Positions 1 to 11,800 of a stretch of DNA of 64,000 bases are shown here, piece after piece. Made by a program: the position numbers and the translations under genes. The DNA is taken from assembly GCA_029204225.1 (NCBI GenBank), contig CM055094.1, positions 15,008,928-15,072,927 of the forward strand. Reading direction: 5' to 3'. How positions within the stretch are numbered: position 1 is the stretch's first letter; each line of letters starts with the position of its first letter. Below the pieces are notes generated by a model, which worked only from the letters and a program-made list of their open reading frames with translations, was not told the DNA's origin and did not search any database. This DNA comes from Diphasiastrum complanatum (Eukaryota; Streptophyta; Lycopodiopsida; Lycopodiales; Lycopodiaceae).

Positions 1-240
1 TTTTTGGACATCTTTCGATTTAATTCTTATTTGATGGTACCTTGTCCTGAGATCTATCTTGGTGAAATACCGTGCTCCATCCAAGCGATCTACAAGGTCA
101 TCCATCCCGGGTAATGGATATTTATTTTTGATAGTCACTTTATTAAGACCCTTGTAATCCACACACATCCGAAAACCTCCATCTTTCTTCACTTTAAGAA
201 GAACAGGAGCGCCCCATGGTGATTTACTAGGTTGTATCAT
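1..240 (-). pseudogene. Ty3/gypsy reverse transcriptase fragment (runs off left edge)
   Basis: Read on the minus strand, positions 240 to 1 are open and give the palm/fingers start of a gypsy [15 protein letters not shown], then [27 protein letters not shown] and [13 protein letters not shown]. This order (fingers, then the FxKIDLxxGYHQI motif A block with a catalytic Asp) is standard for plant Ty3/gypsy Pol. The window cuts it before the YxDD box. Homology stops abruptly near 240, so the 5' gag-PR part is missing or displaced; beyond it lies a short inverted-repeat-rich stretch (GCGATTC/GAATCGC, about 250-300). It is a remnant of a mobile element, not a host gene. Confidence 0.9.
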
Positions 241-1345
241 CATAGATGCACCGCGATTCTGAATCGCAATTGCGATCAGAATCGCGATTCAAATTCGCGT
301 TTCGGGATTTTTCCATAATTGTGCAGAATCATTTTTTTTAAAATTTTTTTTTAGGCAATATGGGTATCAGATGAAAGCTCTGATTGAGAGCATTATGATT
401 GTGTAGTTTGCCGACTGTTTCGGGTGCGAAACACCAAAAAGTGTGTTTTCACTCAGGGAGTTGGAAGGCCAAATCATAAAGAGGCCTTACCATTGGGGGT
501 TGTTGCCCCCCAAACCCCAACTTGCAACCTTGCTCCTCTCCTTGGATTAGAATACTAGTTGATGACCACCAAGCTCGAATGAAAAGCACCACCTCTCCAA
601 ACTTGTAAGATACCACTATAAGAAAAGCTCCTTAGATCCTGCTTACAAATCACAAACACAATGGATAACACAATGGAGAAACCACCCAACCAAGTAGAAG
701 CATCCAATCAAACTCTAGAAGCTTCACCCCCAAGCCAAGGAACAAAGAAGCATGAATATAGAGTGAGAACCTGGCAATGAATCCACAACCATAATGAGGA
801 GTAGGGCGAGTTTGGACCCAATATATAGAGCCAAAAGCATTCTAGGCACATAGCCATGCAAGTTCCCTATACATAGATTCATCAAGAATAGAGTCCTAAG
901 CATGGACCAACTATTCATAGAATTGCTATTGATAACTCTACACATGCATACACTATCTCATACCTTGTCTAAACTCCATTTAGTGTGTTCTGGGCCTCAC
1001 AAGGATATTAGTTACTTTCAGGTCACGTCCAGTATGACGTAACAGCTTGTTTCATTGGAGTACCGTGTATCCAAGACTATGAGTATATTGTATCCTATAT
1101 ATTGGTCATGGACATAACACCTGTGAATCATGCACACCATCAATCCCTCCCATTGTGGCACATGCATCTCCACCCTCTGTTGTATCCCCTGCAAAAGCGT
1201 CCTATGCCATATGGTCAACATCCCCAACATGTGCTGCATCCACTGTCTCTCTCTCATGTTGTATATCCTCTGCTAGTGGATCAGGTCGATACACATCCTG
1301 CTCTGGTAGATATGGCTCATACATCCTTGCCATCATCCTCTGTAA
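241..1345. other. No gene seen; short inverted repeats near 250-300
   Basis: This stretch is AT-rich and stops frequently in all frames. From about 250 to 300 there are several copies of GCGATTC and its complement, which can fold on each other; a small DNA-transposon end is possible but not shown. The rest, including the sequence just 3' of the hAT relic on the minus strand, holds nothing I can name. Confidence 0.5.
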
Positions 1346-3351
1346 TCAATCATCTTTCAGGCCATAGTCTATGTCTGCCTCAAGCTCTGCCTCAGCCATG
1401 GTCTCCAACCCAGGAGCAGGAATACCCAAATCATCGTCATCCTCCTCCTCATCAGCACCCATGCCCATACTTGTCCCCTGGCCAGCACCTGCATCCTGAT
1501 CATGACCCACTTTGTCCATCAACAACCGTCTAACCCGCATCATCTCTCTCTCTGTCTCTGCCGCAATATCAGCCCTCGGCATAGGTATGGTGGAATCAGT
1601 GGAATCATCAACGCCTAGTAAACAATCCGAGGGCAACACCTCTAGAGGGTCAACAATAGATGCAAGTCTGTCACCCAACCTTGCATTGGTGTTGCAAAAA
1701 ACCAGCCGTGTCATTTGTGCAACAAAAAGGCGATTCGCCTTTTTGTGTGAATCAATGAAAATGTGATCCAGTTGCGCTTGCATACACTGGAGGAACAATC
1801 CTATTGACAATCATGAAATTCAAAAAAGCGCATTAGTTGATTTCATCCATTTAACACCCATCTTTAATCACATAGAATTTGGTGGAATACCTGTGATAGC
1901 ACTCGCAAGGCCAGCTTTTGTAGAGCTGGGCATGCAGAACCATAGAGGTTCCACCAAGTCACCGCTTTCTCCTGCCTGTTGGGATTCAGCGCCGCATGAT
2001 GGCCAAACACACCAACCTGCCTCTTGAAGGCAATGTATTGTGTCTCAACAGCATCTATGTCAGTGAAGTGTCTGGCGGCTCCATCCAAGTACTGAAGCGT
2101 GGACCTGCAGCAACAACTGCAGCTATAGCCCTCTTGAAGGGCTTCGTGTCAGCAATGGTGAATGGCAGGTTCAGCTCATAGATCATGTTGGCCAAAGCCT
2201 ACTGGGCCTCTGCCTCATGATGGGGCTGGAAAGGCTCCCCCATGGACTGCTGTCTATACTGGGAGGTGCGAGACGATCTACTAGAGGATGCCCTAGCAGG
2301 AGGAGGTATGTCAGTGGCAGGGGGTGGGGGGAAAGTGGGCTTGAGGTGGCTGAGGGGGATGATGTGGCTGAGGGGGATGTTGTGGCACAGGGGGATGCTG
2401 CGGCGGCAGGGGATGTTGGGGCTGCTGAGATGGTGGTGAAGAAGCTCTAGAAGAATCAGCCTCACCATGTTGTCTATCATCACCATCCTCATCATCAGAG
2501 TCCAAAACATCCTGATGTGTGGGGAAAATGGATGGTATGTCCTGGGTGTCTTGTGAGAGACCATTTGGTGCCAACTCAGAGCGAAGAAATCGGAATGTCT
2601 GCACTGGGCGAGTCACTTGAGTGACTACAGGAGGACGCTGTGGAAATGTACCCACTAGAATGTTAGAAATCCATAAATCATAATATGGATGGACAGACTA
2701 GGATTTGAACCCAGGACCTCCCTCATACCGGATGGGATGCTCTACCATTGAGCTATCCGCCATGTTTGATAGTTCTCTCTAGAGTGTGGATTGATATTCC
2801 AACATAGAATAGATGCAGTAGGAGGAGGGGCGGGACGTGGTGCAGTGGGCTGTGGTGGTGCGATAGGATGTGGTGCAGTGGGCTGAGGAACGAGTGGTGG
2901 ATGTGCATCAGGTTGCGGGGGAGGAGCAGGACAGGAGGCTGAGGATGTGGTGGTGGTGGACGAGGAGCTAGTGGATCCTGTGGGGTGGATGACACTACTG
3001 CATATACATCAGGATCTAGTGACATATCGGCGTGCATCAATCGTGCTCCGTATATGTCAATGAGCCTACAACGCTTCTGAGCAGACATGTGTGGGCAAGG
3101 GAGGGAGCCTAAGCGTTTGCCATCACCCTTGACAGCACCAAGGAGATGGCCTTTCAACCTAGTGAGAGTGCTGACAAAACGAGCATGACAAACCTACAAG
3201 TCCATCCACGCGTCCCAAACCGAATGTCAGACCTAACGAACTCGGGGTCTTGGTCTACCTCACCCCATAGCTCAGGCATATCTCTAGCAGGCATGGTGTG
3301 AGATGGTATAGGAAACGGGAAGTACGGAAGTAAAGTACGGAAGAAGTGCAA
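1346..3351 (-). pseudogene. hAT transposase relic (BED finger, DUF659 start, C-terminal dimerisation domain), internally deleted
   Basis: Read on the minus strand. At 3240-3080 an interrupted BED-type zinc finger is visible (WTCRF, then after a one-base shift CHARFVSTLTRLKGHLLG, then LPC). A Pro/Ser/acidic linker follows (2655-2200). At 2185-2110 the start of a DUF659 domain is clear (ALANMIYELNLPFTIADTK, FKRAI). It passes with a frame change straight into the hAT C-terminal dimerisation region (VTWWNLYGSACPALQKLALR), so most of DUF659 and the catalytic core are gone. A likely intron runs from about 1890 (CAG|GTATTC) to about 1778; after it comes RNWITFSLIHTKRR and, after another shift, TRLVFCNTNARL. 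The acidic tail ends at 1346. This is the BED-DUF659-hAT type common in plants. It cannot make an active transposase and is further split by the insertion at 2661-2804. Confidence 0.85.
2661..2804 (-). mobile_element. 144-bp TG..CA element with tRNA-like pol III promoter and 5-bp TSD
   Basis: The element starts TGTT and ends AACA on either strand, and is flanked by identical 5-bp repeats TAGAA at 2656-2660 and 2805-2809. This is the signature of LTR-type integration. Inside, on the minus strand, 2761-2690 reads like a tRNA: GGCGGA, A box TAGCTCAATGG (2755-2745), B box GGTTCAAATCC (2711-2701), 33 nt apart. The D arm (GCTC/GAGC) and T arm pair; the acceptor and anticodon stems do not pair well, so it is tRNA-derived rather than a tRNA gene. 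It could be a solo LTR of a TRIM that carries a pol III promoter, like Cassandra with its 5S promoter, or a SINE with unusual ends. It interrupts the hAT relic. Confidence 0.75.
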
Positions 3352-5484
3352 GAAAAGACAAATGAGTTACCGTTCAGTCAGAGGAAACCGGTCCTAGATA
3401 AGTGGATATGTGCTCCCACGCAATGTCTAAAAATTAAAGTGAAATGAAAACCCTAACCTTATCTTTCTAGATAGGCTGGTACAGTCTCTCTCTAGACTGT
3501 CCCAATCTCTCTATGATTCGAAATCCCTAGACCCTAAAAATAGACCTATTTGCATGAGAGAATGTTAAAGAACCTACTTTTTGACCAAAAGAAGCACACC
3601 TACAACTAAACCCTAATTAAAGCGCCCTCTCTCTCAATCTCTACCACAACAAATGTGAAATGAGGACCAAAAAAGGGGGGAAAAAGAAATTAATCAATAA
3701 ACTAATTAATTAATTAGATGAACCATACCACAGTTCATGAACCGTGGTACGGTTCCCAAGACCCACAGTTCTGGGAACCATGGGTTCTATGCTTAAGACA
3801 AATTTTTGATCTCTACTTGAGAGTTAGAATATGATATCTTATAAGGTATTTAAATGTGAGGAAGAATGTTATGGCCAAATTTAGCTAAGGAATTGGAATA
3901 GTCTTAATATGGTAGACCGGCCCTCCGGTATTCGAGATTGTTAGTCACACCTTGATCTAATTCCATGTCAAGGCCAGCTGGTAACTAATGACCTTGAGGG
4001 GACCCAGACACTCTCAAATGAGACATATGGAGTAATGCCTGTACATGTGGCTATTATATGCATGAGGACTGCATGGGAACTGTGACCCATTTATAGATGG
4101 ACTACATGGGGAATGCATGAGTTCATCCACAAGATTTTACCCTCTATATATTGGGGTAGAAACTCGCCCATCGACACTATGGTTCAGGTTACCAACTGTG
4201 CTCTCCTCCTCTAGTATTCACATGGCATGGCTCGGGGACTAGATCCTATTTTGATATAGGATTGGATGGGTGGTTTTGCTCCTATTGTGTTCCTATCCTC
4301 ATCTTAGGGAAACACTCTTTGGAGATTTGAAACATCCAACTTCCATTTGTCATGACAGCGAAAATGATGTCATAGGAAAATTGGAGGTCTCGTATTTTCT
4401 GAATGAGAAGATATATGGGTACAAAGTTGAATGCCCATTTGAATTCTGAACCTCCTCAATCAAGGACCTGAGGGTGAAAATATGGTTTCATGTAGAATGG
4501 TGAGCTCAGATAGAGAGAGCAAGAAAGAGACACCGGGTGGGGGTTGCTTTAGTAATTCCTTTAAAATTTGAAAGATATATAAGATCAACGATACATCTCA
4601 AGTGTGTATGAACTAGAAGGGAGCATATAAATGTCTCTAGCACAATACATGAAAATAAATAAGATCTACATAGACTACAAATCCTAAATAGCAATAAGAT
4701 AAGCTATAACAATTATGTTATCATGGTATGTAGCTAAAGAAAGAGGTGATGGTAGGTGCGCTTGGTGATGATATTTGCAAGCGCACTAATCATGCATTGT
4801 TACACCTTTGAGCACTTTTAATTGTTACACATTGTGGGTGGCCATTCCTTGGAGGACCTCTTATGCAGCTTATTGTTGAGTATATTGAGATCTTAATTGT
4901 ATATTGATCTAGAATCTACAATTAATGACCATAGGGGATACATTGGCATAGTAGGAGGGCCCACAATGAATGAGCACCTCGTCAAGTGCATCTTGATGAA
5001 TCTTGTCGTGATAATTTTTCACAAACTGCCACAAGCTACAATTACGTTTGATTCCTCCAAGTAAATATGCCACCCACCAACTGTTAGTTGAATTCCTGAA
5101 GTTCGCTTTTCTTTTAAACATGTGATGGTAGCTGCAAAGTTGAGCAAGGCATTATACAATTAGAAGCCCGGCCGGTGTAGCTTGCAGTCAGCCCTTTCAA
5201 CTTTTATGCACTCTTGATCTCATTCTTAGGAACTACTCCCTACTTATGAAACTCTGCTTGATTACTAGCTAAAGGTCTTTTCGGATGCTTTGATTTTCTT
5301 CATGTCACCTGACACTACACCCTCCGAGATATCATACCCACTTGTTTTGTTGCTTGTTATACCATCTCTATTAACCAGCAAATTATTTTAAAGTCCATTT
5401 GAAGTTAACTCTCACTCACTAAATAAGTGCTAGAACATTTAGAACAAGTTTCAAAATTTATGATCAGTATTTTATCACTTACAG
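3352..5484. other. No gene seen; probably upstream intron of the SEUSS-like gene
   Basis: There is no convincing coding sequence on either strand. A short palindromic stretch lies at about 3725-3790 (ACCGTGG and complementary GGTAC/GTACC pieces). Because the first visible SEUSS-like exon begins at 5485 after a good acceptor, this region is most simply an intron containing old repeats; earlier exons were looked for and not found here. Confidence 0.4.
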
Positions 5485-5578
5485 GTTCACATTGACAGCA
5501 AGGAACTTAGCTGTTAAACTGGATGCACCAATGGTTAATGATCTTGGTTTTTCTAAACGTTTCGTGAGATGCCTACAG
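5485..5578 (+). CDS. SEUSS/SLK-like transcriptional co-regulator, internal exon
   Basis: The exon follows acceptor TTATCACTTACAG and ends CAG before donor GTATTTGC. The first base completes a codon from the upstream exon (probably Met). It then reads FTLTARNLAVKLDAPM and VNDLGFSKRFVRCLQ. In Arabidopsis SEUSS and SLK proteins (plant members of the Ldb1/Chip LIM-binding family) the same place carries a block of the form ARQLAK..VNDLG(Y/F)..RYVRCLQ, directly followed by the motif in the next exon. These proteins act in the nucleus as adaptors that join LEUNIG-type co-repressors to MADS and other DNA-binding proteins. Whether this is SEU or an SLK paralogue cannot be decided from this part. Confidence rests on the pair of adjacent exons and the canonical splice sites. 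Confidence 0.85.
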
Positions 5579-5912
5579 GTATTTGCAAGCTATTCTGTTT
5601 AGTGCATGTAGCATATAATGAGGGTTCATGGGACTATGTTTCAAAATGTTAGCCTATTCCTTTGTGTATCATATTGGTATATGCCTATGATGTTAAGCAC
5701 TTTGAAGGAACTAATAATTAGCATCTTTACAATTACCAGCACTCCCATATCATTACATGGGTTGTAGTATGTATTGTAACATGCCTGATCGACATGTGGT
5801 CTTCGGCTTTGCACTTATCAACATAATTTTCAATTTCATTCACTTTATTGTACATTCTAAGGATTTTTGGTTAAAAGCTTTTCCTCTGTGTCTGATATTC
5901 CATGTCTCACAG

Positions 5913-5982
5913 ATTGCAGAGGTTGTTAACAGCATGAAAGATCTTATTTCATTCGAGAAGAAAATTGGCCTTGGTCCGATTA
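5913..5982 (+). CDS. SEUSS/SLK-like transcriptional co-regulator, internal exon
   Basis: The exon lies after a 334-bp intron (acceptor GTCTCACAG) and ends before donor GTAAGTAC. It encodes IAEVVNSMKDLISFEKKIG then LGPI, the most recognisable block of the SEUSS/SLK C-terminal half of the conserved region (EVVNSMKDLI...GPIESL in Arabidopsis SEU, recalled). It is 23 codons plus one base, so the next intron is phase 1 and the coding frame resumes only at 23432. The open frame that reads on past the donor (to about 6218) has no resemblance to the family and is intron. Confidence 0.88.
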
Positions 5983-6758
5983 GTAAGTACTCTGTTGCCC
6001 TCGGTAGTCTTTTTTTTCCCCACTTATATTTGATACCAGAACTGTCCCGAAGGCCACTCTATGAATTTCAAATCAAGGAACTGATTTGCAAGTTCTATTC
6101 TTATATGAAGAGAAGAATAGAAGAGAGGCATCCTGCCCCAGTACATATAGGATCCAAGGAACTGTCCACAGCGGTGTTTCTGCATTTTTGTGAAGATTTG
6201 CAACATTTTCTATATTGAATTTGCCACCATATAGATGTACTAATCACATAACATATTCTCTGATCTGACGTGAACAAGTTACTACAAGTGACGGAGAACT
6301 TGTCTATAAGTTTGTGGGAATGCTGGCTACCACTTTGATCGCGCCCTACCACATGTGTAATGGAACATAGTTGGGGTTTATCTCACCACTTGTGTTCTCT
6401 CCCATGTGTTTGGCTATTCTTTAATCACAATAGGAATCTTATCTTGGTTGCTTGTATGAACAAACAAGTAGGTTTTCTAACTTGGTAGCAGAGCAAGGAG
6501 ATATTTAACGAATGGGATCAATCACCATATGGAGATTGATTAGACCATCTTCGAGGTGAGGAGGTGGTGTCCCTAGCCAACTCTCATGAACATTATGAAA
6601 GATGTACATTCATACTTATGTTATCCATAGTTGTTATTAGTAATAATGAAAACATTAAGGAGGAGTATTAGAGTTAAAGTTTACATTATTACCCTAGTGT
6701 TGTCATCTAGGTTTAATTAGGGTCATGAAGGCCATGCCTGCGAGCTATTATTAGGACG

Positions 6759-7168
6759 TAGTGACCAGGGAACAGGAATGAACACGGGAACGGGAAAAAG
6801 GAACATGAACGAAAATGTCCCTGAAAAAATGGGAACGGAAACGCCACATCAACATAATAACATATAATCAAAACATACACATACACATCAAAATTTGAAA
6901 TTTATAGAATTTTTGTATATTGAAATTACACATAATACAAACAATCCTCTTTCATCTATCTTGTTTCTAGGTCGTAGCAGAAACTGTGACCAGGGAACAC
7001 ATTCTCAAGTCTTCATTTATGTTGTTTTTAAGTCTTTGGGGAACGCGTTCCCAATCACGTTACCAGTCCTTGGGAATGTGTTCCCTGGTCATGTTCCTGA
7101 GCACGTCTCCAACAAGAGCACGCTCGGAACGTATGGTATGTCTAAAACGCCACGTTACCTGGTCACTA
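6759..7168. mobile_element. Foldback MITE-like element, about 410 bp
   Basis: The ends are TAGTGACCAGGGAAC (6759) and GTTACCTGGTCACTA (ending 7168), an inverted repeat with 14 of 15 positions matching. A second, inner inverted pair lies at about 6985-7006 (TGTGACCAGGGAACACATTC) and 7071-7092, around a perfect palindrome GGGAACGCGTTCCC (about 7039). There is no coding capacity for a transposase. The TSD is not clear; TA at both ends would fit a TA-targeting superfamily. It lies inside the old LTR. Confidence 0.65.
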
Positions 7169-7337
7169 TGTACTAGGAGCCTATATATAGCATATTTAGG
7201 TTCACTCAATGTTGATTGAAGTTAGAGGTCCTTGATTTAGAGACAAGTTTTCCTGTAGATAGGTGTTGGGTACCTTTACCATATCTAGAGACATGATTTA
7301 GGTAATTGCTTTCTACCATAGTTGTAATGGGACATAG

Positions 7338-7788
7338 AGTTATGGACTCGGCTCATTACATTCGCCATGTCCATTTACATTTACTTTACTTTATGCATAG
7401 GCAGGCTTTGGGCCCTTTTTTATTCATTATTTGACATTTAGACTATATGGTTGGCCTTGGGCCCTATTATTGACATTTAGACCATATTATTGGCCTTGGG
7501 CCCTATGATTCACTATATTGGTTATTTGGTCATATTATTGAGAGTGGGGGCCTTCTTGGAGGGCGCACTATTTTCCCTCTCAGTTTGGCCCTAGCCACTG
7601 GAAGCTTCCTTTTAGGGCTTCCTCTTGGCTATAAGTAGGGATACTGTGTCATTTGTTACTTGGCTTATGATATGATCTCCTTCTTTAGTCTCTTTAAGCT
7701 TTCTCTCTCCTGCTTTCTAGGGTTAAGTCTTGCTTATGTGATGCTTTCATAGACTAAATCTAGATCAGCCGTGGCTACGTTCATAACT
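7338..7788 (+). repeat. 5' LTR of the gypsy element (AG..CT ends)
   Basis: It begins AGTTATGG and ends CATAACT, so the ends form a 7-bp inverted repeat but are AG..CT rather than TG..CA. The boundaries are fixed by the TSD and by the PBS starting at 7789. A repeated GGCCTTGGGCCCTA unit is seen near 7450-7505. GGCTATAAGTAGGG near 7628 is a plausible TATA region, with R/U5 after it. Confidence 0.8.
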
Positions 7789-7801
7789 TGGTATCAGAGC
7801 A
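7789..7801 (+). promoter_or_regulatory. Primer binding site, tRNA-iMet type
   Basis: TGGTATCAGAGCA lies directly at the end of the 5' LTR with no spacer. This is the usual plant PBS complementary to the 3' end of initiator tRNA-Met, where minus-strand cDNA synthesis starts. Confidence 0.9.
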
Positions 7802-8807
7802 CTTTCCTGAGCATCTCCATTGAGCAGATTTTTCTCTCACAGGAGGGCGCCCATCTTCAGCTTGGATCTACACCATTTTTCAGCCGGATCTTCAGCATTT
7901 CTCCACACTTGTCTTGCAGATTTTCACGACGGATCGGAGGAGGACAGGCGCCCACTTGCTGCCCATTTCTAGCGCCCTCTTGTTGGCTGCCTACTGCTGC
8001 ATTTTCAGCCTTTTTCCTCCCCTATTTTGGGCGCCCTACTGCCTCCTATTTGCTTCCCTATTGGGCGCCCTCATGCTTGCTGACCAGCTCCCTACTGCTC
8101 CTTCCTTTGCTGAAAATTTCTGCTTTTTGCTGCCCCTATTCGCCACCTTCCATCAGCCACTCCTAGCGCCCTACCAACCCATCTTTTTGATCCAATTTTT
8201 TTTTGCCGTTTACTACCTCTCTTGGACGCTCACACTCCACCATAGCTGGCGCCCTACATCCGCCTCAATTTCAGCTCACCCTCCTACACTGCTGTCTGTG
8301 TTCGCAACCCTACCCCGGACAACACAAACACGCCTAGATGCTTAGAAAGCCACTCCCACCCAACTTCATCGCGCATCGAGATTGCTCCCCGTCTTTATCG
8401 CAAACTTTTTTTTACCCTTGAAGGGCGATCTCTGATTTTTCAGCCTTGTTTCCTCGCTGCCCATACCTCCTTTTTGTTATCACTCCCTTTCCTTGGCTGC
8501 TCCCTTTCCAGCCCCATAGTCCATTATTGTTTCCCATACTTTTACCCACCGTTTACTCCACGTTGTCGGGCCCCTAGCATCTTTTTTGGGAGGCTGTCCG
8601 GTACCTCGACATATCGCCGCTATTTTTCAGCTCACTTCCGGTTGCGGTTACGAGGTATTTCTTACTTAGTTGTCCTTTCCGTTCATCTTACATCGCGAGT
8701 TCTATTGTGTCTTTTCATTGGCGTACCTGTTGTGACGACTTATGTCCTCTCCTTCAGTTCGTCCAATTGTTTAGCACATTTCTTTTCTCGCTTACTTTTT
8801 CTTCCTC
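7802..8807 (+). other. Untranslated leader of the gypsy element
   Basis: About 1 kb between PBS and gag ATG, pyrimidine-rich with repeated GGCGCC(C)T motifs (for example near 8030, 8065 and 8248). Open frames here have no recognisable protein features. It probably holds packaging and dimerisation signals, which is inference from position. Confidence 0.6.
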
Positions 8808-11800
8808 ATGGCTAGCTCACCCACTACACCTGCGAGTCATTCCGGACCTTTAGATAAACAGTTTGCTGATATGCATGACTCTCTTACTCTCCTCAGTAGT
8901 CGTTTCGACCAAATGATGACCGGTTTTACCACTCTACAGACCGGCTTTGCCACTATGCAGTCACAGATTGATTCCTTACAGCCACATGGACCTGGCAAAG
9001 CCCCTGTTCATTCATCATTTGGGTCTCCATTTGGACTTCCATCCTCGTCTACTTCCTTTGGCGGTGGGCCTCATTTTCCACCTAACCCACCACCCGGTTT
9101 TCCACGTCCTACAGCTCCTGAGTCACATTTTCCACGACATCTAGCTCCTGAGCCACATTTTGCTCGAGATTTTCGTGATCGGGTACAGCTTGCCACCTAT
9201 TCTGGTTCCTCTGACGGGAACTTATTAGAGAATTGGTTTGCAAAGCTTGATACTTATTTTTAGATTTACCCTAAGACTGATCCTCAGAAGATCCAGTTAG
9301 CCGCCTTACATTTAGATGGACGTGCTGCCACTTGGTGGCGGGTCTACTGATTTGACCCTGATCAGGACGGTCTCCAGTTATGGCCTACCTTTCGTCGTGA
9401 TCTTCGTCATGCTATGATTGACCCTCAGTGGCTGAGCCGCCAGCGTGATATATTCCGTAGTCTTACTCAGACTGGTGATCTTTCTTCCTATACAGATCAG
9501 TTTATGGACCTTTCCTACCTCTTTACAGATCTTCAGCCCACCGAGCTTATTTCTCGCTACATTGCTGGACTTCGTGGTGCTCTACGATATGATGTCTCTT
9601 CTTTCCGTCCACCCACACTTGTTGAGGCCATGTCCCTTGCTAGTACTTTACAGCATAAGTACCCTGATCCTGCTCCCTTTCGCTTTTCCCGACCCCGTCC
9701 ATCTCTTTCACCTCTACCATCTCTGGCCCCATCTGCCCCATCCACTGTCGTCCCGACCTCTTCTCTTACTTCTCCCGCTCCTCGCCCTCCGCCTCCTCGT
9801 CCTGCTTTTGTTCGACGTTACACGTCTGCAGAGTTCGCTGACATTCAGCAGAAGCGTCTTTGCTTTCGTTGTAAGAGTCCTGACCACATTGCCCGTGATT
9901 GCCGCCAGCCCCTGCCTACTTCTACTGTTGTTTTCTACCATGAGGGCACTACCCCAGATGAGTCCGATATCTACATTCATATATCTGATGAGCCTGATCT
10001 ATCTCCTGAGCCTTCTACTGATTTACTTCCTGCTACTTGCCATGCTCAGCTTGCTTATGCTACCTGGACAGGGTACCCCGGTCCTCGCTCCATTCGGCTA
10101 CGTGTGCGCATCACTGGTCGTGAGTATATTGCTTTAGTTGATACCGGCAGCACTCATTCCTTTATCAGTAGTTATGTTCTCAGCCGGATACGCGCTTCAC
10201 CTATTCCTGCTCCACAGCCTCTCACAGTCGAGGTTGCCAGTTCTCACTCATTTCCTAGTTCTCATATGTTTCAGGGATTATCCTACTGCATTGGTGATTT
10301 TTCTGGACAGGCAGATCTTTATATCATTCCTCTGGAGCGCTATGACCTTATCCTTGGTGCTGATTGGTTTGCTTCATTGGGAGCGGTTACTTTGGACCTA
10401 GCTCAGCAGACATTGACATTTGTTCATGATGCAGTGACCCACTCACTTGCTGGTATTGATTCTCAGGCAGATTTCCAGCTGATCAGCGGGAAGCAGTTTA
10501 TCCGCAGCCTACCTAAGGCTCATTGTGCAGCTTTATTATGTGTTCAGCGTGCTGCAGCGGATTCTCCAGTGACTACCTCTCCTCCAGCAGCTGTTCCTCA
10601 GGTGATCTCTGACTTATTACATCAGTATGCATTTGTCTTTTCAGAACCTACGACGCTACCACCATTACGTGATGTGAACCACCATATTGATTTGCGTCCT
10701 GGTTCTGCTCCTCCCTCCCGGCCTCCTTACCGTATGTCTAAGTCTGAGCGTGATGAGGTTGAGCTTCAGATTACTGCTTTACTAGATCAAGGCCTTATTG
10801 TTCCTAGTCACAGTCCTTTTGGTGCCCCTGTTCTCCTTGTCAGTAAGAAAGATGGTTCCAAACGCCTTTGCATTGATTATTGTGCCCTCAATAAGTTGAC
10901 CATTCGTAACCAGTATCCTATTCCTCACATGGATGATCTCTTTGACCAGTTAGGCACCTCTCATCTTTTCTCTAAGATAGACTTACGTTCCGGCTATCAC
11001 CAGATTAGGATGCATCCTTCGGATGAACACAAGACTATGTTTCGTACCCATCTTGGTTTGTATGAGTTTCGTGTTCTTCCTTTTGGTGTTACTAATGGTC
11101 CACCTACGTTCCAGAATGTGATGAATAACATCATGCGTCCTCTCCTTGGTCGTTGTGTTTTAGTTTATTTTGATGATATTCTTGTTTTTAGTAAGACTCT
11201 TGATGAGCATGTGTTACATCTTTCATCTGTTTTTCAATTGCTTGTTCATCACCAGTTGTTTGCTAAACTTTCTAAGTGTTCCTTTGCTGTTGTTGAGATT
11301 GAGTTTTTAGGATTTCTCATTTGTGATGGTCGTATTCGTTTGGACCCTCATAAGGTTCGGGCAATCGCTGATTGGCCTGTTCCCACATATGTCCACCATG
11401 TTCGTATGTTTCTTGGTCTCGCTACTCACTTTTGTCGTCCTGTTCCTCACTTTGCCACTGTGGTTGCCCCTCTTCATGCCCTTTTGAAGAAGTCTAGTGC
11501 TTTTGTTTGGACTTCTGATTGTCAGTTCGCCTTTGACACTCTTCGTCGTGCTGTTGTGGAGGCCTCTGTCCTGTGTTTACCACAGTTTGATCATAAATTT
11601 ATTGTTGAGACCGATGCTAGTAATGTTGGTTTGGGTGCCTTGCTTCGTCAGTCTCAGTGTATTATTGCTTATGAGTCGCGTCATTTACGCTCTTATGAGC
11701 AACCTGTCCATGAGAAAGAGCTTCTTGCCATTATTTATGCTCTTAAGAAGTGGCGCCATTACCTGTACCGTGTTCCTTTTGATATCGTTACTGATCATCA

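Noticed and set aside
1102-1533. Plus-strand open frame rich in His and Pro
   Set aside because: It is antisense to the acidic tail of the hAT relic; its composition is the mirror of that tail.
2690-2761. Functional tRNA gene on the minus strand
   Set aside because: A and B boxes are good, but the acceptor and anticodon stems do not pair and position 33 is not T. It sits within a TG..CA element with a TSD, so it is a tRNA-derived promoter.
4909-5121. Minus-strand open frame with Trp/Cys-rich sequence
   Set aside because: Seventy codons with no recognisable family, no splice support and high chance of random occurrence.
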